The translations under genes were made by a program, and so were the position numbers. Under the pieces are notes generated by a model. The model ran no database searches. It was given only the letters and a program-made list of their open reading frames with translations, and was not told the origin of the DNA. This document shows, one piece after another, positions 44,914 through 53,635 of a stretch of 64,000 nucleotides of DNA (positions within the stretch are counted from its first letter, which is position 1; every line of letters begins with the position of its first letter). Origin of the DNA: Oxalobacteraceae bacterium OTU3CAMAD1. Its GTDB lineage: Bacteria > Pseudomonadota > Gammaproteobacteria > Burkholderiales > Burkholderiaceae_D. The DNA is taken from contig CP099650.1 in NCBI GenBank assembly GCA_024123915.1, forward strand, positions 4,154,001 through 4,218,000. The letters are read 5' to 3'.

Positions 44914-45552
44914 ATGGAAAACTCCTATTCGATCTCTGCAACCGGTATGGTCCGATTGAGTTCGTTTGCACTATGTCTTTTGCTTTTTTCTTCACCAAGT
45001 GTTCGTGCGGAGATATATCAAGGCATTGAGCCTAATGCTACATTGCAGGAGATTAAGGCAAGGTTCCCAAATGCTGACTATAAACCCGTAAACGCTGCAT
45101 GGGTGACAGCTGACAAGGCGTTTTATCGTATCACTGGTACTGGCTTGGTCGGGGAGCTCTACGTTGCTTTTTACGATGATCGACCAGCATCGTTCACTTC
45201 TATGACTGACGCGAAGGCGGCGGGAAACGAGATAATGGCAAAATTTTACTTAGCACAGTGGGAGAAGGGTGCTGAGGCGGCGTTAGCGACGCAATGGGTT
45301 CGGTGGGTGCCGCCATCTGCTATCCCCGTTGAGCGGTTTTTCGGTCGCTATGGTAAGCCGGTGAAGGTTGAGTTCAATGATTCTGACATGGCTCCGTACT
45401 ATCAATGGAAAGAAAAGGGCGTGTTGGTTACACTGACAGACGACTTCAAAAAGGCGCTTAGTGTTGAATACAGTTTCACAATGGCTGAATGGTTTGCAAG
45501 TTGCAAGAAGAAATATGATCTCAAAATATGCGAGAAGTTCTACAGCAAGTGA
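44914..45552 (+). CDS. Hypothetical secreted protein, AT-richer
   Basis: 212 residues with a signal peptide (MVRLSSFALCLLLFSSPSVRA, preceded by 11 more residues if the first ATG is used; a start at 44947 is equally possible). The mature part opens EIYQGIEPNATLQEIKARFP, a pattern seen in small periplasmic proteins that begin with a SmpA/BamE-like IxxGMT-type helix. It continues with a mixed alpha/beta domain (GTGLVGELYVAFYDDRPASF, VRWVPPSAIPVERFFGRYGK) and ends in a three-residue-spaced Cys region (FASCKKKYDLKICEKFYSK). Lower GC than the chromosome average here suggests acquired DNA. No function can be assigned. Confidence 0.65.
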   Translation: MENSYSISATGMVRLSSFALCLLLFSSPSVRAEIYQGIEPNATLQEIKARFPNADYKPVNAAWVTADKAFYRITGTGLVGELYVAFYDDRPASFTSMTDAKAAGNEIMAKFYLAQWEKGAEAALATQWVRWVPPSAIPVERFFGRYGKPVKVEFNDSDMAPYYQWKEKGVLVTLTDDFKKALSVEYSFTMAEWFASCKKKYDLKICEKFYSK

Positions 45553-45776
45553 GTGTGTAGCGTGTTGCTCGATCCATTGGAGCGCGACACTTTCTTATCG
45601 AAGGCGTTATATTGGCGCCATGCAACTACAACTGTTCCGTTTGAATCCGTAACGCCGGGAGAGCTTGAACTGATTTATCGATCTATCAGGCATAGCTATT
45701 GGCATTTGAGGAACCTGAGAACGGCCAGGTGGGGCCAAGCAAAGGCGAGGAAGCATTACCGGATGGTGGCGGCCCC

Positions 45777-45803
45777 AAAAAAACGCCTACTCATGGTAGG
45801 CGT
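45777..45803 (-). terminator. Intrinsic terminator downstream of the receiver-kinase gene
   Basis: On the minus strand ACGCCTAC, a 5-base loop, GTAGGCGT and a run of T form a Rho-independent terminator, 185 bp past the stop of the minus-strand gene ending at 45988. It lies in a 435-bp stretch (45553-45987) where I see no other convincing feature. Confidence 0.75.
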
Positions 45804-45987
45804 ATCAAAGCGTGAAATACGGGACTTACTAGCTTGTTGCCGGTCGAAGTGTAGCAGGCATCGACACCCGTTTAAACCATGTCCATTTTGTCCCTAAACG
45901 ACGTGCCAGTCTACGCCACCAATTTGACATAATATAAATTATGCGAAGTGTGACGTGGTCCGAGCTAACAAACCCGACACGCTCCGC

Positions 45988-47154
45988 TTATGCCAGCTTA
46001 CGCGGCAAAACCACATCAACACAGGTCCGCCCACCTGGTCGGCTGACAATCTCAAGCCGCCCATCCAGGCTGAGCGCCCGTTCGCGGATACCCAGCAGGC
46101 CAAACGATTGCGGCCGTGCCGCCGTCGGATCGAATCCACACCCGTTGTCCTCAACCCGCAAGATGCATTGACTGGCCGAACACCGCAGCGTGACCGTGGT
46201 CTCACTGGCGTCCGCATGCCGCGCGATATTGGTCAACGACTCCTGCACGATGCGGAATATGGCGATGGCTTGCGGTTCGTCCAGCCCGCCCGGTTCCAGA
46301 TCCAGCGTCAGGCTGCAATCGAGTCCGCTATGCCTGCGGAACTCGTCGACCAGCCATTCCAGCGCCGAGCCTATCCCCATGTCCAGCACCGTCGGCCGCA
46401 GCGTCGTAGCGACATTGCGCACCACGCCGATGCTGCGGTCAACCAGATCGGTCAACCGGCGCACGTGCTCGTTCAGGCCCGGAGCATCGGCGCCGAACCG
46501 TACCCGCAGCAGCCCCGCCCGCATGCGCAACGCGGTCAGCGATTGGCCCAGTTCATCGTGGAGCTCGCGGGCGATATGCTTGCGTTCATCTTCACGGGTG
46601 GTTTCCCGATGCGTGGCCAACTCGCGCACTTCGGCGGTGCGCGCCGCCACCTGCAGTTCCAGACTGTCGCGATATTGCTGCAGCACGCGCTCGGCTTCAC
46701 GGCGTTCCTGGTTCTCGCGCATCAGCAGCGCATTCTGGTCGACCAGTTGGGTCCGCATCACGGCCAGCCGCAGGTGGGTCGACACCCGCGCCAGCACCTC
46801 ATCGAGCTGCAGCGGCTTGGTGACATAGTCCACCGCGCCGGCGGCAAAGCCGGCCACCTTGTCGGCGGTGTCCGTCAGCGCGGTCATGAAGATCACCGGC
46901 ACGGTGGCCGCCGCGCCGCCGCCGGACTTGAGGCGGCGGCACACTTCAAAGCCGTCGATGCCCGGTAACTTCACATCGAGCAGTATCAGGTCCGGCAAGG
47001 CGAACGCCACCCGCTGCAAGGTTTCGTCGCCGCACTGCGCCACGGATAGGCGCAGGCCCTGCTGTTCCAGCATGTCGACTGCCAAGGTCAAATTGGCCGG
47101 GATATCGTCGACGATCAAGATGGTACGGCCACGCAAGTCTGGCGGCAGGTTCAT
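45988..47154 (-). CDS. Receiver-HisKA_3 histidine kinase (response regulator fused to NarX-type kinase)
   Basis: 388 residues, cytoplasmic. The N-terminal receiver (TILIVDDIPANLTLAVDMLE; phospho-acceptor Asp in PDLILLDVKLPGIDG; PVIFMTAL and DYVTKPL) occupies about 10-130, followed by a coiled coil. A HisKA_3 dimerisation helix with the phospho-acceptor His (DERKHIARELHDELGQSLTA) and an HATPase domain (IVQESLTNIARHADASETTV, VEDNGCGFDP, SFGLLGIRERALSLDGRLEI) complete it. Start 47154 (MNLPPDLRGR). It is divergent from the hybrid kinase gene and has no DNA-binding output. It may relay phosphate from that kinase or to an unlinked LuxR-type regulator. Confidence 0.9.
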   Translation of the reverse strand: MNLPPDLRGRTILIVDDIPANLTLAVDMLEQQGLRLSVAQCGDETLQRVAFALPDLILLDVKLPGIDGFEVCRRLKSGGGAAATVPVIFMTALTDTADKVAGFAAGAVDYVTKPLQLDEVLARVSTHLRLAVMRTQLVDQNALLMRENQERREAERVLQQYRDSLELQVAARTAEVRELATHRETTREDERKHIARELHDELGQSLTALRMRAGLLRVRFGADAPGLNEHVRRLTDLVDRSIGVVRNVATTLRPTVLDMGIGSALEWLVDEFRRHSGLDCSLTLDLEPGGLDEPQAIAIFRIVQESLTNIARHADASETTVTLRCSASQCILRVEDNGCGFDPTAARPQSFGLLGIRERALSLDGRLEIVSRPGGRTCVDVVLPRKLA

Positions 47155-47275
47155 GGTTACTCCGGCTGTACACAAGGTGAGTTCGTAGAAGTTGATCCTA
47201 TGCTACCAGACCCGGGTATATACTTGGGCTCGCTCTGCCCTCCCCTTGTTGTTCCAAGAACCCATCGGTCCGCAC

Positions 47276-49543
47276 ATGAACCAGACGCTCTCCAGGCCAA
47301 CAGCAATAATTTACTACCTGGTTGTCTTATTGTTATTCCTGACGCCGACATTGCTGGTCTGGCAGCATTTCGGCATGGTCCGGAGCCTTGAGATATCCCC
47401 TCGCCACCCACATGGCATCAAACTGGCGGACGACCGTGACGACGACCACGGCGACTCGGTCGCATCGCTGGTGCGCACCAACGACGCGCTCACCATGCGC
47501 TGCGACCTGGGAACCGGCACCCAGTATCCATTTTGCAAAATGCAGTTTCTGATGGGCGAACCGGGCGAGGGACTGGATTTTTCCAATTTCGATACCGTTA
47601 CCTTCAACATGCGCTACACGAGCGACCAGCCCAAATTGTTCAAGCTGCACCTGCTGAATTTTGAACCAGGCTTGTCCATTGCTGGCGTTTGGAACTCGCA
47701 ACGCTATAACGAAGCCGAGATCGCGCCCCCTCCCGAAACGACTTTTACGATCCCACTCAACGTGGTGCACACTGCGGAATGGTGGCGCAGCGCGCACAAG
47801 ATACCGTTGTCTAAAAACCCCACCCGGCTCGACCGGGTGACCGCCGTGGAGATTGCGACTGCGGTGTTAGGCCCGAAACAACTGATCACGATCGAGTTGC
47901 GGTCGATCGAATTCCGCGGCAAATGGATGTCGAAGACAACCCTGCTCATGTATCTGGTGTCCGCCTGGATCGGCTGCGGACTGCTCGGCTTGTCGCTGGG
48001 CCTGCTCCACTTTCGGGCCAGCCTTTCGGCAAGCAATTCACGCCTGGAGAGTCTGACCGCCATCGATCGCGAACGCAAGGCGGCCGAGGCGGCGCGCGAG
48101 GCGGCCCTGGCCGAGGCGATCCGGTTGGCGCACCAGCGCAGCAACTTCATGGCGCAAATGAGCCACGAATTGCGTACCCCGCTCAATGCCATCATGGGCT
48201 ACGCCCAGTTGCTGCGGCGTGACAGCCAACAGCTCAGCGAACGACAGGCCGTCGGCCTGGCCACCATTCATGAGAGCGGCCAGCACTTGCTTACGCTCAT
48301 CAATGACATCCTGGACATGGCGCGGGTCGAAGCGGGAAAGATGGTTTTGTATCCGACCGCCGTCGATCTCGACGTTTTCCTGCGGGTGGTGAGCGACATC
48401 GTGCGCGTCAAGGCGGAAGAAAAAGGCATCCGGTTCAGCTACGAGTTGGTCGCCGACTTGCCGGCCGCCGTCACGATCGATGAGACACGCCTGCGCCAGG
48501 TGCTGCTCAACCTGCTGGGCAACGCCGTGAAATTCACCGATCGCGGCGCCGTTTCCCTGCGGGTGCGGCCGGCGTCGTCCGAAGAAGGCCCGGCCGTCCA
48601 TGACGGCCGCGCAAGCACGCGCTTGCGCTTCGAGGTGGCCGACAGCGGTATCGGCATGAGCGCCCAACAGCTCGAGCGTATTTTCCAACCCTTCGAGCAG
48701 ATGGGCAACATGAAGCGGCGCGAAGGGGGCGCGGGATTGGGCCTGGCCATCAGCCGGCAACTGGTGCGCCTCATGGGCGGCGACATCGCAGTCGTTAGCG
48801 AACCGGACAAGGGCAGCACGTTTTGGTTTGAACTGACGGTGCCGATCGCCACCGAGAGCCCGGCGGCCGTGCAGCCACTGCACAACATCGTCGGCTATGA
48901 AGGCGCACGCAAGCGATTGCTGATTGCCGACGACGTGCCGCAAAATCGCGCGATGTTGGTGGACTTGCTGCAGGCGGTGGGCTTCATCGTGGCTGCGGCG
49001 GAGAACGGGCTGGAGTGCCTGGTCCTGCTGGAGAGCTTCAAGCCCGAGCTGATCTTGATGGATGTCATGATGCCTCTGCTTGATGGCAATGAGACGACGC
49101 GGCGGATACGCCGGATGCCGGGTTGGGAAGCCATTCCGATTGTCGCCGTGAGCGCCGGCGCGAGCCGGGAGGACGAATCGAAATGCTATGAAGCGGGCGC
49201 CAACGCCTTTCTCGCCAAGCCGATCGAACACGAAGCACTGCTGCGCACGATCGGGACCCAACTGTCGCTGGACTGGATTTCCACGCAGCCAGCGCCCGTC
49301 GCCCCTGCCCGGGAAGACGCAACGGATTTTGTGATCCCGCCGGCCGAGGAAATCGAGGTGCTGTGGCAATTGGCGCAACTCGGGAACATGCGGGAGATCA
49401 GGGAGCGGGCGCGCTACCTGCAGGAGCTCGATCCCGCCTACGCCGCTTTCGCCAACCGTCTGGACACGCTGGCGCGGGGCTACCAGTCGCTGGCGTTGAC
49501 CACCTTCGTCGCGAGTCATCGGGCTGACAAAGCGTTGCAATGA
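47276..49543 (+). CDS. Hybrid histidine kinase with periplasmic sensor domain
   Basis: 755 residues from 47276 (MNQTLSRPTAIIYYLVVLLL). Helices at about 12-30 and 222-245 bracket a periplasmic domain. A coiled coil (ESLTAIDRERKAAEAAREAA) leads to HisKA with His297 (FMAQMSHELRTPLNAIMGYA). HATPase motifs follow (LRQVLLNLLGNAVKFTDRG; VADSGIGM; GGAGLGLAISRQLVRLMGG), then a receiver at about 546-665 with Asp596 (ELILMDVMMP). A short C-terminal helical tail resembles the leftover of a relay domain but lacks an obvious HPt histidine motif. The sensor shares YPFC, F-x4-F-x2-R (105-113), WW (169-170), LDRV (185) and IELRSIE (206) with the AraC-type regulator at 35203, implying a common ligand type. Confidence 0.9.
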   Translation: MNQTLSRPTAIIYYLVVLLLFLTPTLLVWQHFGMVRSLEISPRHPHGIKLADDRDDDHGDSVASLVRTNDALTMRCDLGTGTQYPFCKMQFLMGEPGEGLDFSNFDTVTFNMRYTSDQPKLFKLHLLNFEPGLSIAGVWNSQRYNEAEIAPPPETTFTIPLNVVHTAEWWRSAHKIPLSKNPTRLDRVTAVEIATAVLGPKQLITIELRSIEFRGKWMSKTTLLMYLVSAWIGCGLLGLSLGLLHFRASLSASNSRLESLTAIDRERKAAEAAREAALAEAIRLAHQRSNFMAQMSHELRTPLNAIMGYAQLLRRDSQQLSERQAVGLATIHESGQHLLTLINDILDMARVEAGKMVLYPTAVDLDVFLRVVSDIVRVKAEEKGIRFSYELVADLPAAVTIDETRLRQVLLNLLGNAVKFTDRGAVSLRVRPASSEEGPAVHDGRASTRLRFEVADSGIGMSAQQLERIFQPFEQMGNMKRREGGAGLGLAISRQLVRLMGGDIAVVSEPDKGSTFWFELTVPIATESPAAVQPLHNIVGYEGARKRLLIADDVPQNRAMLVDLLQAVGFIVAAAENGLECLVLLESFKPELILMDVMMPLLDGNETTRRIRRMPGWEAIPIVAVSAGASREDESKCYEAGANAFLAKPIEHEALLRTIGTQLSLDWISTQPAPVAPAREDATDFVIPPAEEIEVLWQLAQLGNMREIRERARYLQELDPAYAAFANRLDTLARGYQSLALTTFVASHRADKALQ

Positions 49544-49636
49544 CCAGCGCCCGGTTGACGTCCGGCGCTTGTGGACCTACAGACAAGGCACTAGACAGGC
49601 CGGGCGGAGCTAGCCATCCACGACAGTTCAACGGCT

Positions 49637-49668
49637 GCTCCAGCGACCTTTGCCGAGGCCGCTGGAGC
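49637..49668 (+). terminator. Hairpin after the hybrid kinase gene
   Basis: GCTCCAGCG / CGCTGGAGC, a perfect 9-bp inverted repeat with a 14-base loop, lies about 95 bp past the stop and is followed by a pyrimidine-rich stretch ending CCTGTTTCCC. Candidate terminator. Confidence 0.45.
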
Positions 49669-49749
49669 GGCCTTCCCTGTTTCCCATCCCGGGACCGGTA
49701 GTCACGCCAGCATCCCTGCAACGAAGCGGAGGACAGGACTTGCCAAGCA

Positions 49750-49784
49750 GAATAGCTCGCCGTCCGCAGCTTGAACGGCTATTC
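49750..49784 (-). terminator. Hairpin abutting the parE stop codon
   Basis: GAATAGC / GCTATTC arms, with an internal ACGG/CCGT pair, lie directly next to the parE-type stop codon. A modest stem without a clear T-run; probable 3' end of the toxin-antitoxin transcript. Confidence 0.4.
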
Positions 49785-50078
49785 TTAAACCTTCGGCGGC
49801 CAGTTACGACGAGCATAAAACAGATGAAGTATCTGCACCTCGCTGCCGTAAAGGCGATATGAAACGACATACGGAGTTCCGCTGACAATCAACTCGAGAG
49901 TGCCATCTACACGGCCTTTCTTGCCCAGATAAGGAAAGTCGGCAAGCTGGCCGACTTGCCGAGCTATCTGTGCGTCAATAGCCAGCGCGGCTCCCAAATT
50001 ATGGGAACCGATGTAGTCCACAATCTCATCTTTTTCACGGACCGCTTCAGGCAACCAAAAAATGGCGAAATTAGGCAT
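49785..50078 (-). CDS. ParE/RelE-superfamily toxin
   Basis: 97-residue type II toxin. ParE-like features: N-terminal strand and helices (FAIFWLPEAVREKDEIVDYI), then ALAIDAQIARQVGQLADFPY, then GKKGRVDGTLELIVSGTPYV and VSYRLYGSEVQILHLFYARR, the terminal beta-strands typical of the family. Its ATG overlaps the antitoxin's 3' end by 8 bp, the usual coupled arrangement. Target (gyrase for ParE, ribosome for RelE) cannot be told apart by sequence alone; the ParE-type core makes gyrase more likely. Confidence 0.85.
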   Translation of the reverse strand: MPNFAIFWLPEAVREKDEIVDYIGSHNLGAALAIDAQIARQVGQLADFPYLGKKGRVDGTLELIVSGTPYVVSYRLYGSEVQILHLFYARRNWPPKV

Positions 50079-50289
50079 CAGTCTTGCCAGACAACCGCGC
50101 CATCAGGCGGGCCTTCGAGGTCGCGAAAACCTCATCATGAGACTGCAACGGCGCGGACTTGGCATCCGCTATTTTCACGCGCTTCTCGATCGTCGCCTTA
50201 ACAACCGCGTCATGATCTTGCGCCTCGATAGCGTCAATCTCACGCTGAAGCTGCTCGCCTGAAGGCAACTCTACTGGAATGGACGCCAT
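50071..50289 (-). CDS. Antitoxin partner of the ParE-type toxin
   Basis: 72 residues from 50289 (MASIPVELPSGEQLQREIDA). The frame extends to 50310 but lacks a ribosome site there. The protein is mostly charged helix (KATIEKRVKIADAKSAPLQS), with a C-terminal stretch (HDEVFATSKARLMARLSGKT) of the kind that wraps ParE toxins. No classical ribbon-helix-helix motif is obvious to me, so the antitoxin class is assigned from size, position and overlap. Confidence 0.75.
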   Translation of the reverse strand: MASIPVELPSGEQLQREIDAIEAQDHDAVVKATIEKRVKIADAKSAPLQSHDEVFATSKARLMARLSGKTDA

Positions 50290-50338
50290 TGGATTACTCC
50301 TCGAAACCAACGTGGGATGCCACGATTATACGACAAGG

Positions 50339-52534
50339 TCAAACCGCCGCCTTCGCCCGCGCCGTATGCAATTTCTTGTAGCTGTCGATCAGACGTTCGT
50401 GCCTGTCGAGGCCTTCCAGCTTCATGCTTGTCGGCGTCAAACCGTAGAACCGCACGCTGCCGTCCATCGATCCCAGCACCGCGTCCATCCGCGCATCGCC
50501 AAACATCCGGCGGAAATTGACCACGTAATCTTCCAGTTCCAGATCGTCGTCCAACTCCACTTCCAGCACCACGTTCAAGGCCTGATAGAACAGTCCGCGC
50601 TCGAGCGAGTTGTCGTTGTATTGCAGGAAGGCTTCCACCAGCTCTTTTGCCTCTTCAAACTGCTCCAAGGCCAGATTGATCAACAGCTTCAACTCCAGCG
50701 TCGTCAACTGTCCCCAAGGCGTGTTCTCGTCGAACTCGACGCCGATCAACGTGGCGATATCGCCGTATTCGTCCAGTTCGTTATCGTCCAGACGTTCGAG
50801 CAGCGCCTCCAGGGCGTCATCGTCCAGGCTGTGCAAGTTCAACACGTCGGAGCGGAACAACAGCGATTTGTTGGTGTTATCCCAGATCAGATCCTCCACC
50901 GGATACACTTCCGAATAACCCGGCACCAGAATCCGGCATGCGGTCGAGCCTAGTTGGTCGTAGACGGCCATGTAGACCTCTTTACCCATTTCTTCGAGAA
51001 TGCCGAACAAGGTCGCGGCTTCCTCGGCGTTGGAGTTCTCACCTTGTGCGGAGAAATCCCATTCCACGAAATCGTAGTCGGCTTTGGCGCTGAAGAAGCG
51101 CCAAGACACGATGCCGCTGGAATCGATGAAGTGTTCGACGAAGTTGTTCGGCTCGGTCACGGCGTTACTGACAAACGTCGGCCGAGGCAAATCGTTCAAG
51201 CCTTCAAAGCTGCGGCCCTGCAGCAGTTCGGTCAGACTGCGTTCCAGCGCCACTTCCAGGCTCGGGTGCGCGCCGAACGAGGCAAACACCCCGCCCGTGC
51301 GTGGATTCATCAACGTCACGCACATGACCGGGTAGGTTCCGCCCAGCGACGCATCCTTGACCAGCACCGGGAAGCCCTGCTCTTCCAGGCCTTGAATGCC
51401 GGCCACGATGCCCGGGTACTTCGCCAATACTTCCTGTGGCACGTCGGGCAAGGCGATTTCGCCTTCCAGAATCTCGCGTTTAACCGCCCTCTCGAAGATC
51501 TCCGACAGGCATTGCACCTGCGCCTCGGCCAGCGTGTTACCGGCGCTCATGCCATTGCTGACGTACAGGTTCTCGACCAGGTTCGACGGAAAATACACGA
51601 CGGCGTCGTCCGATTGCCGCACGAATGGCAGCGAACAGATGCCGCGCTCCACATTGCCGGAGTTGGTGTCGTACAGATGCGAGCCGCGCAGTTCGCGATC
51701 GGCGTCGTAGATTTCCAGGCAATACTCATCCAGGATTTCGGCCGGCAACGCGTCCTTGCGGCCAGGCTTGAACCAGCGTTCGTTCGGGTAATGGACGAAG
51801 GCGGCGTTGGCGATGTCTTCGCCCCAATACGCGCCCGCATAGAAGTGGTTGCAGTTCAGCCGCTCGATATACTCGCCCAGGGCCGACGCCAAGGCGCTTT
51901 CCTTGGTCGATCCCTTGCCGTTGGTGAAGCACATCGGCGAGTGCGCATCGCGGATGTGCAGCGACCAGACGTTGGGAACGATATTGCGCCACGAGGCGAT
52001 TTCAATCTTGATACCCAATCCCGCCAGAACGCCGGACATATTGGCGATGGTTTGCTCCAGCGGCAGATCCTTGCCAACGATATAGGTGTTGGCTTCCCCT
52101 GCCGGCTTCATGGTCAGCAACGCCTGGGCGTCGGCATCCAGGTTCTCGACTTCTTCAATAATGAATTCGGGTCCGGCCTGCACCACCTTTTTCACCGTGC
52201 AGCGGTCGATGGAGCGCAAGATGCCTTGGCGGTCCTTGTCCGAGATATCGGCCGGCAGTTCGACCTGGATCTTGAAGATCTGCTGGTAACGGTTCTCCGG
52301 ATCGACAATATTATTCTGCGACAGGCGGATGTTTTCCGTTGGAATATTGCGAGTTACGCAATACAACTTGACGAAGTAAGCGGCGCACAAGGCGGACGAG
52401 GCCAGAAAATAGTCGAACGGACCCGGCGCGGAGCCATCCCCTTTGTAGCGGATGGGTTGGTCGGCGATGACCGTGAAATCATCGAATTTAGCTTCGAGAC
52501 GTAGCTTATCGAGAAAATTGACCTTAATTTCCAT
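50339..52534 (-). CDS. OsmC-YcaO fusion protein
   Basis: 731 residues from 52534 (MEIKVNFLDKLRLEAKFDDF). Residues about 1-140 are an OsmC-like domain (ADQPIRYKGDGSAPGPFDYF, LASSALCAAYFVKLYCVTRN, with conserved cysteines suitable for peroxide chemistry). The rest is a YcaO domain: ATP-binding signatures include SPMCFTNGKGSTKESALASA, LGEYIERL and AGNTLAEAQVQCLSEIFERA. YcaO proteins use ATP to activate peptide backbone amides. E. coli YcaO is linked to thiomethylation of ribosomal protein S12, and this fusion type is known in beta- and gammaproteobacteria. No precursor peptide or azoline partner gene is nearby, so an RiPP pathway is not supported. Divergent from a HypT-like LysR gene. Confidence 0.88.
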   Translation of the reverse strand: MEIKVNFLDKLRLEAKFDDFTVIADQPIRYKGDGSAPGPFDYFLASSALCAAYFVKLYCVTRNIPTENIRLSQNNIVDPENRYQQIFKIQVELPADISDKDRQGILRSIDRCTVKKVVQAGPEFIIEEVENLDADAQALLTMKPAGEANTYIVGKDLPLEQTIANMSGVLAGLGIKIEIASWRNIVPNVWSLHIRDAHSPMCFTNGKGSTKESALASALGEYIERLNCNHFYAGAYWGEDIANAAFVHYPNERWFKPGRKDALPAEILDEYCLEIYDADRELRGSHLYDTNSGNVERGICSLPFVRQSDDAVVYFPSNLVENLYVSNGMSAGNTLAEAQVQCLSEIFERAVKREILEGEIALPDVPQEVLAKYPGIVAGIQGLEEQGFPVLVKDASLGGTYPVMCVTLMNPRTGGVFASFGAHPSLEVALERSLTELLQGRSFEGLNDLPRPTFVSNAVTEPNNFVEHFIDSSGIVSWRFFSAKADYDFVEWDFSAQGENSNAEEAATLFGILEEMGKEVYMAVYDQLGSTACRILVPGYSEVYPVEDLIWDNTNKSLLFRSDVLNLHSLDDDALEALLERLDDNELDEYGDIATLIGVEFDENTPWGQLTTLELKLLINLALEQFEEAKELVEAFLQYNDNSLERGLFYQALNVVLEVELDDDLELEDYVVNFRRMFGDARMDAVLGSMDGSVRFYGLTPTSMKLEGLDRHERLIDSYKKLHTARAKAAV

Positions 52535-52710
52535 GGGGAATTCCAATCTGGTGCGCAAAATGAGTTGGCCGCCATTATCCGTTGTTTTGGCCGTGCGGCA
52601 AAGACTGGCACACGACCATCGCCGCTATACCGCTCTGATACTATGCGAAATCGGAATAACGATAGGCACGGCAGGGCGGACAATGGCAACTGGCATGGGA
52701 GAACGGACCG

Positions 52711-53622
52711 ATGGACATCAAGTGGCTGGAGGATTTCATCAGTCTCGCGCGGACGCGCAATTTTTCGCGCTCAGCCGACGACCGCGGCGTGACCCAATCG
52801 GCGCTCAGCCGACGCATCCAATCCTTGGAGGCCTGGGTGGGCGCCGATCTGGTCGACCGCAGCAGTTATCCGCTGGTGCTCACGCCGGCCGGCAAGATGT
52901 TCGGCGCCGCCGCAACCGAGGCGGTACGGCTATTGAACGATACCCGCGCCGTGCTGCGCGTCGAGGAAACCAATGACCAAGTGCTGCGCGTGTCGGCCGG
53001 CCATGCCTTGTCGCTGAACTTCTTTCCAGGCTGGCTCAATTCGGTGCAAGCGCGGCACGGCCCGCTGCCGGCGCGCATCTTGCCCACCAATGTGCACGAC
53101 TCGGTGCTGTCGCTGGTCGAGGGAAATTGTGATCTGCTGCTGTGCTATCACCACGCCGACTTGCCGATCGAACTGGATGCGCAGCGCTTCGAATTCCTGC
53201 ACCTGGGCGACGAAACGGTGATGCCGGTATCGGTGCCCAACCGCGCCGGCTCGCCGATGTTCGCGCTGCCCGGCGGCACGGCCGCTCCCCTGCCCTATCT
53301 GGCTTACACGGCGACGTCCTACTTCGGCCGGGTGGTGCAACGCTTGCAGGCGCGCACCGGCCAACCTGTCTGCCTTCGCAGCTGTTACGAGAGCGACATG
53401 GCCGAACTGCTCAAGACCATGGCGCTGTCCGGACACGGGCTGGCCTGGCTGCCGGAGAGCAGCATCGCGCGCGAGCTGGCCGAAGGCAACCTGGTGCGCG
53501 CCGGCGGCGATTTGTGGACCATGCGGCTCGAGATCCGGCTGTTCCGCGCCATTGCCCACCGCAAGCCCATGCTGGACAAGTTGTGGGACCAGTTGCGCGA
53601 AGGCCGGCAATCCGCTTCCTGA
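52711..53622 (+). CDS. LysR-family regulator, HypT (YjiE)-like
   Basis: 303 residues. Helix-turn-helix: IKWLEDFISLARTRNFSRSA, VTQSALSRRIQSLEAWVGAD. The effector domain matches E. coli HypT, as recalled, in several places: VLRVSAGHALSLNFFPGWLN, CYESDMAELLKTMALSGHGL and AWLPESSIARELAEGNLV. HypT is activated by hypochlorite through methionine oxidation. This protein is divergent from the OsmC-YcaO gene across a 176-bp gap, and OsmC domains act on peroxides, so an oxidant-stress pairing is plausible. The reading begins 14 bp from the convergent arsH, to which it is unlikely to be functionally tied. Confidence 0.85.
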   Translation: MDIKWLEDFISLARTRNFSRSADDRGVTQSALSRRIQSLEAWVGADLVDRSSYPLVLTPAGKMFGAAATEAVRLLNDTRAVLRVEETNDQVLRVSAGHALSLNFFPGWLNSVQARHGPLPARILPTNVHDSVLSLVEGNCDLLLCYHHADLPIELDAQRFEFLHLGDETVMPVSVPNRAGSPMFALPGGTAAPLPYLAYTATSYFGRVVQRLQARTGQPVCLRSCYESDMAELLKTMALSGHGLAWLPESSIARELAEGNLVRAGGDLWTMRLEIRLFRAIAHRKPMLDKLWDQLREGRQSAS

Positions 53623-53635
53623 CAGGCCACGCCGT

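Noticed and set aside
45562..45897. Small plus-strand frame beginning LLDPLERDTFLSKALYW
   Set aside because: GTG start without a ribosome site, and the minus-strand intrinsic terminator at 45777-45803 lies inside it. Protein composition is plausible, so a relic is possible, but support is too thin.
45924..45943. TTGACA and CATAAT-ATAA-ATTATG palindrome as a promoter/operator
   Set aside because: No gene starts downstream on the plus strand, and it lies past the 3' end of the receiver-kinase gene. Probably chance in AT-rich DNA.
50339..52534. YcaO as part of an azole or thioamide peptide pathway
   Set aside because: No precursor peptide, cyclodehydratase partner, dehydrogenase or exporter is nearby, and the OsmC fusion is a known housekeeping-type architecture.
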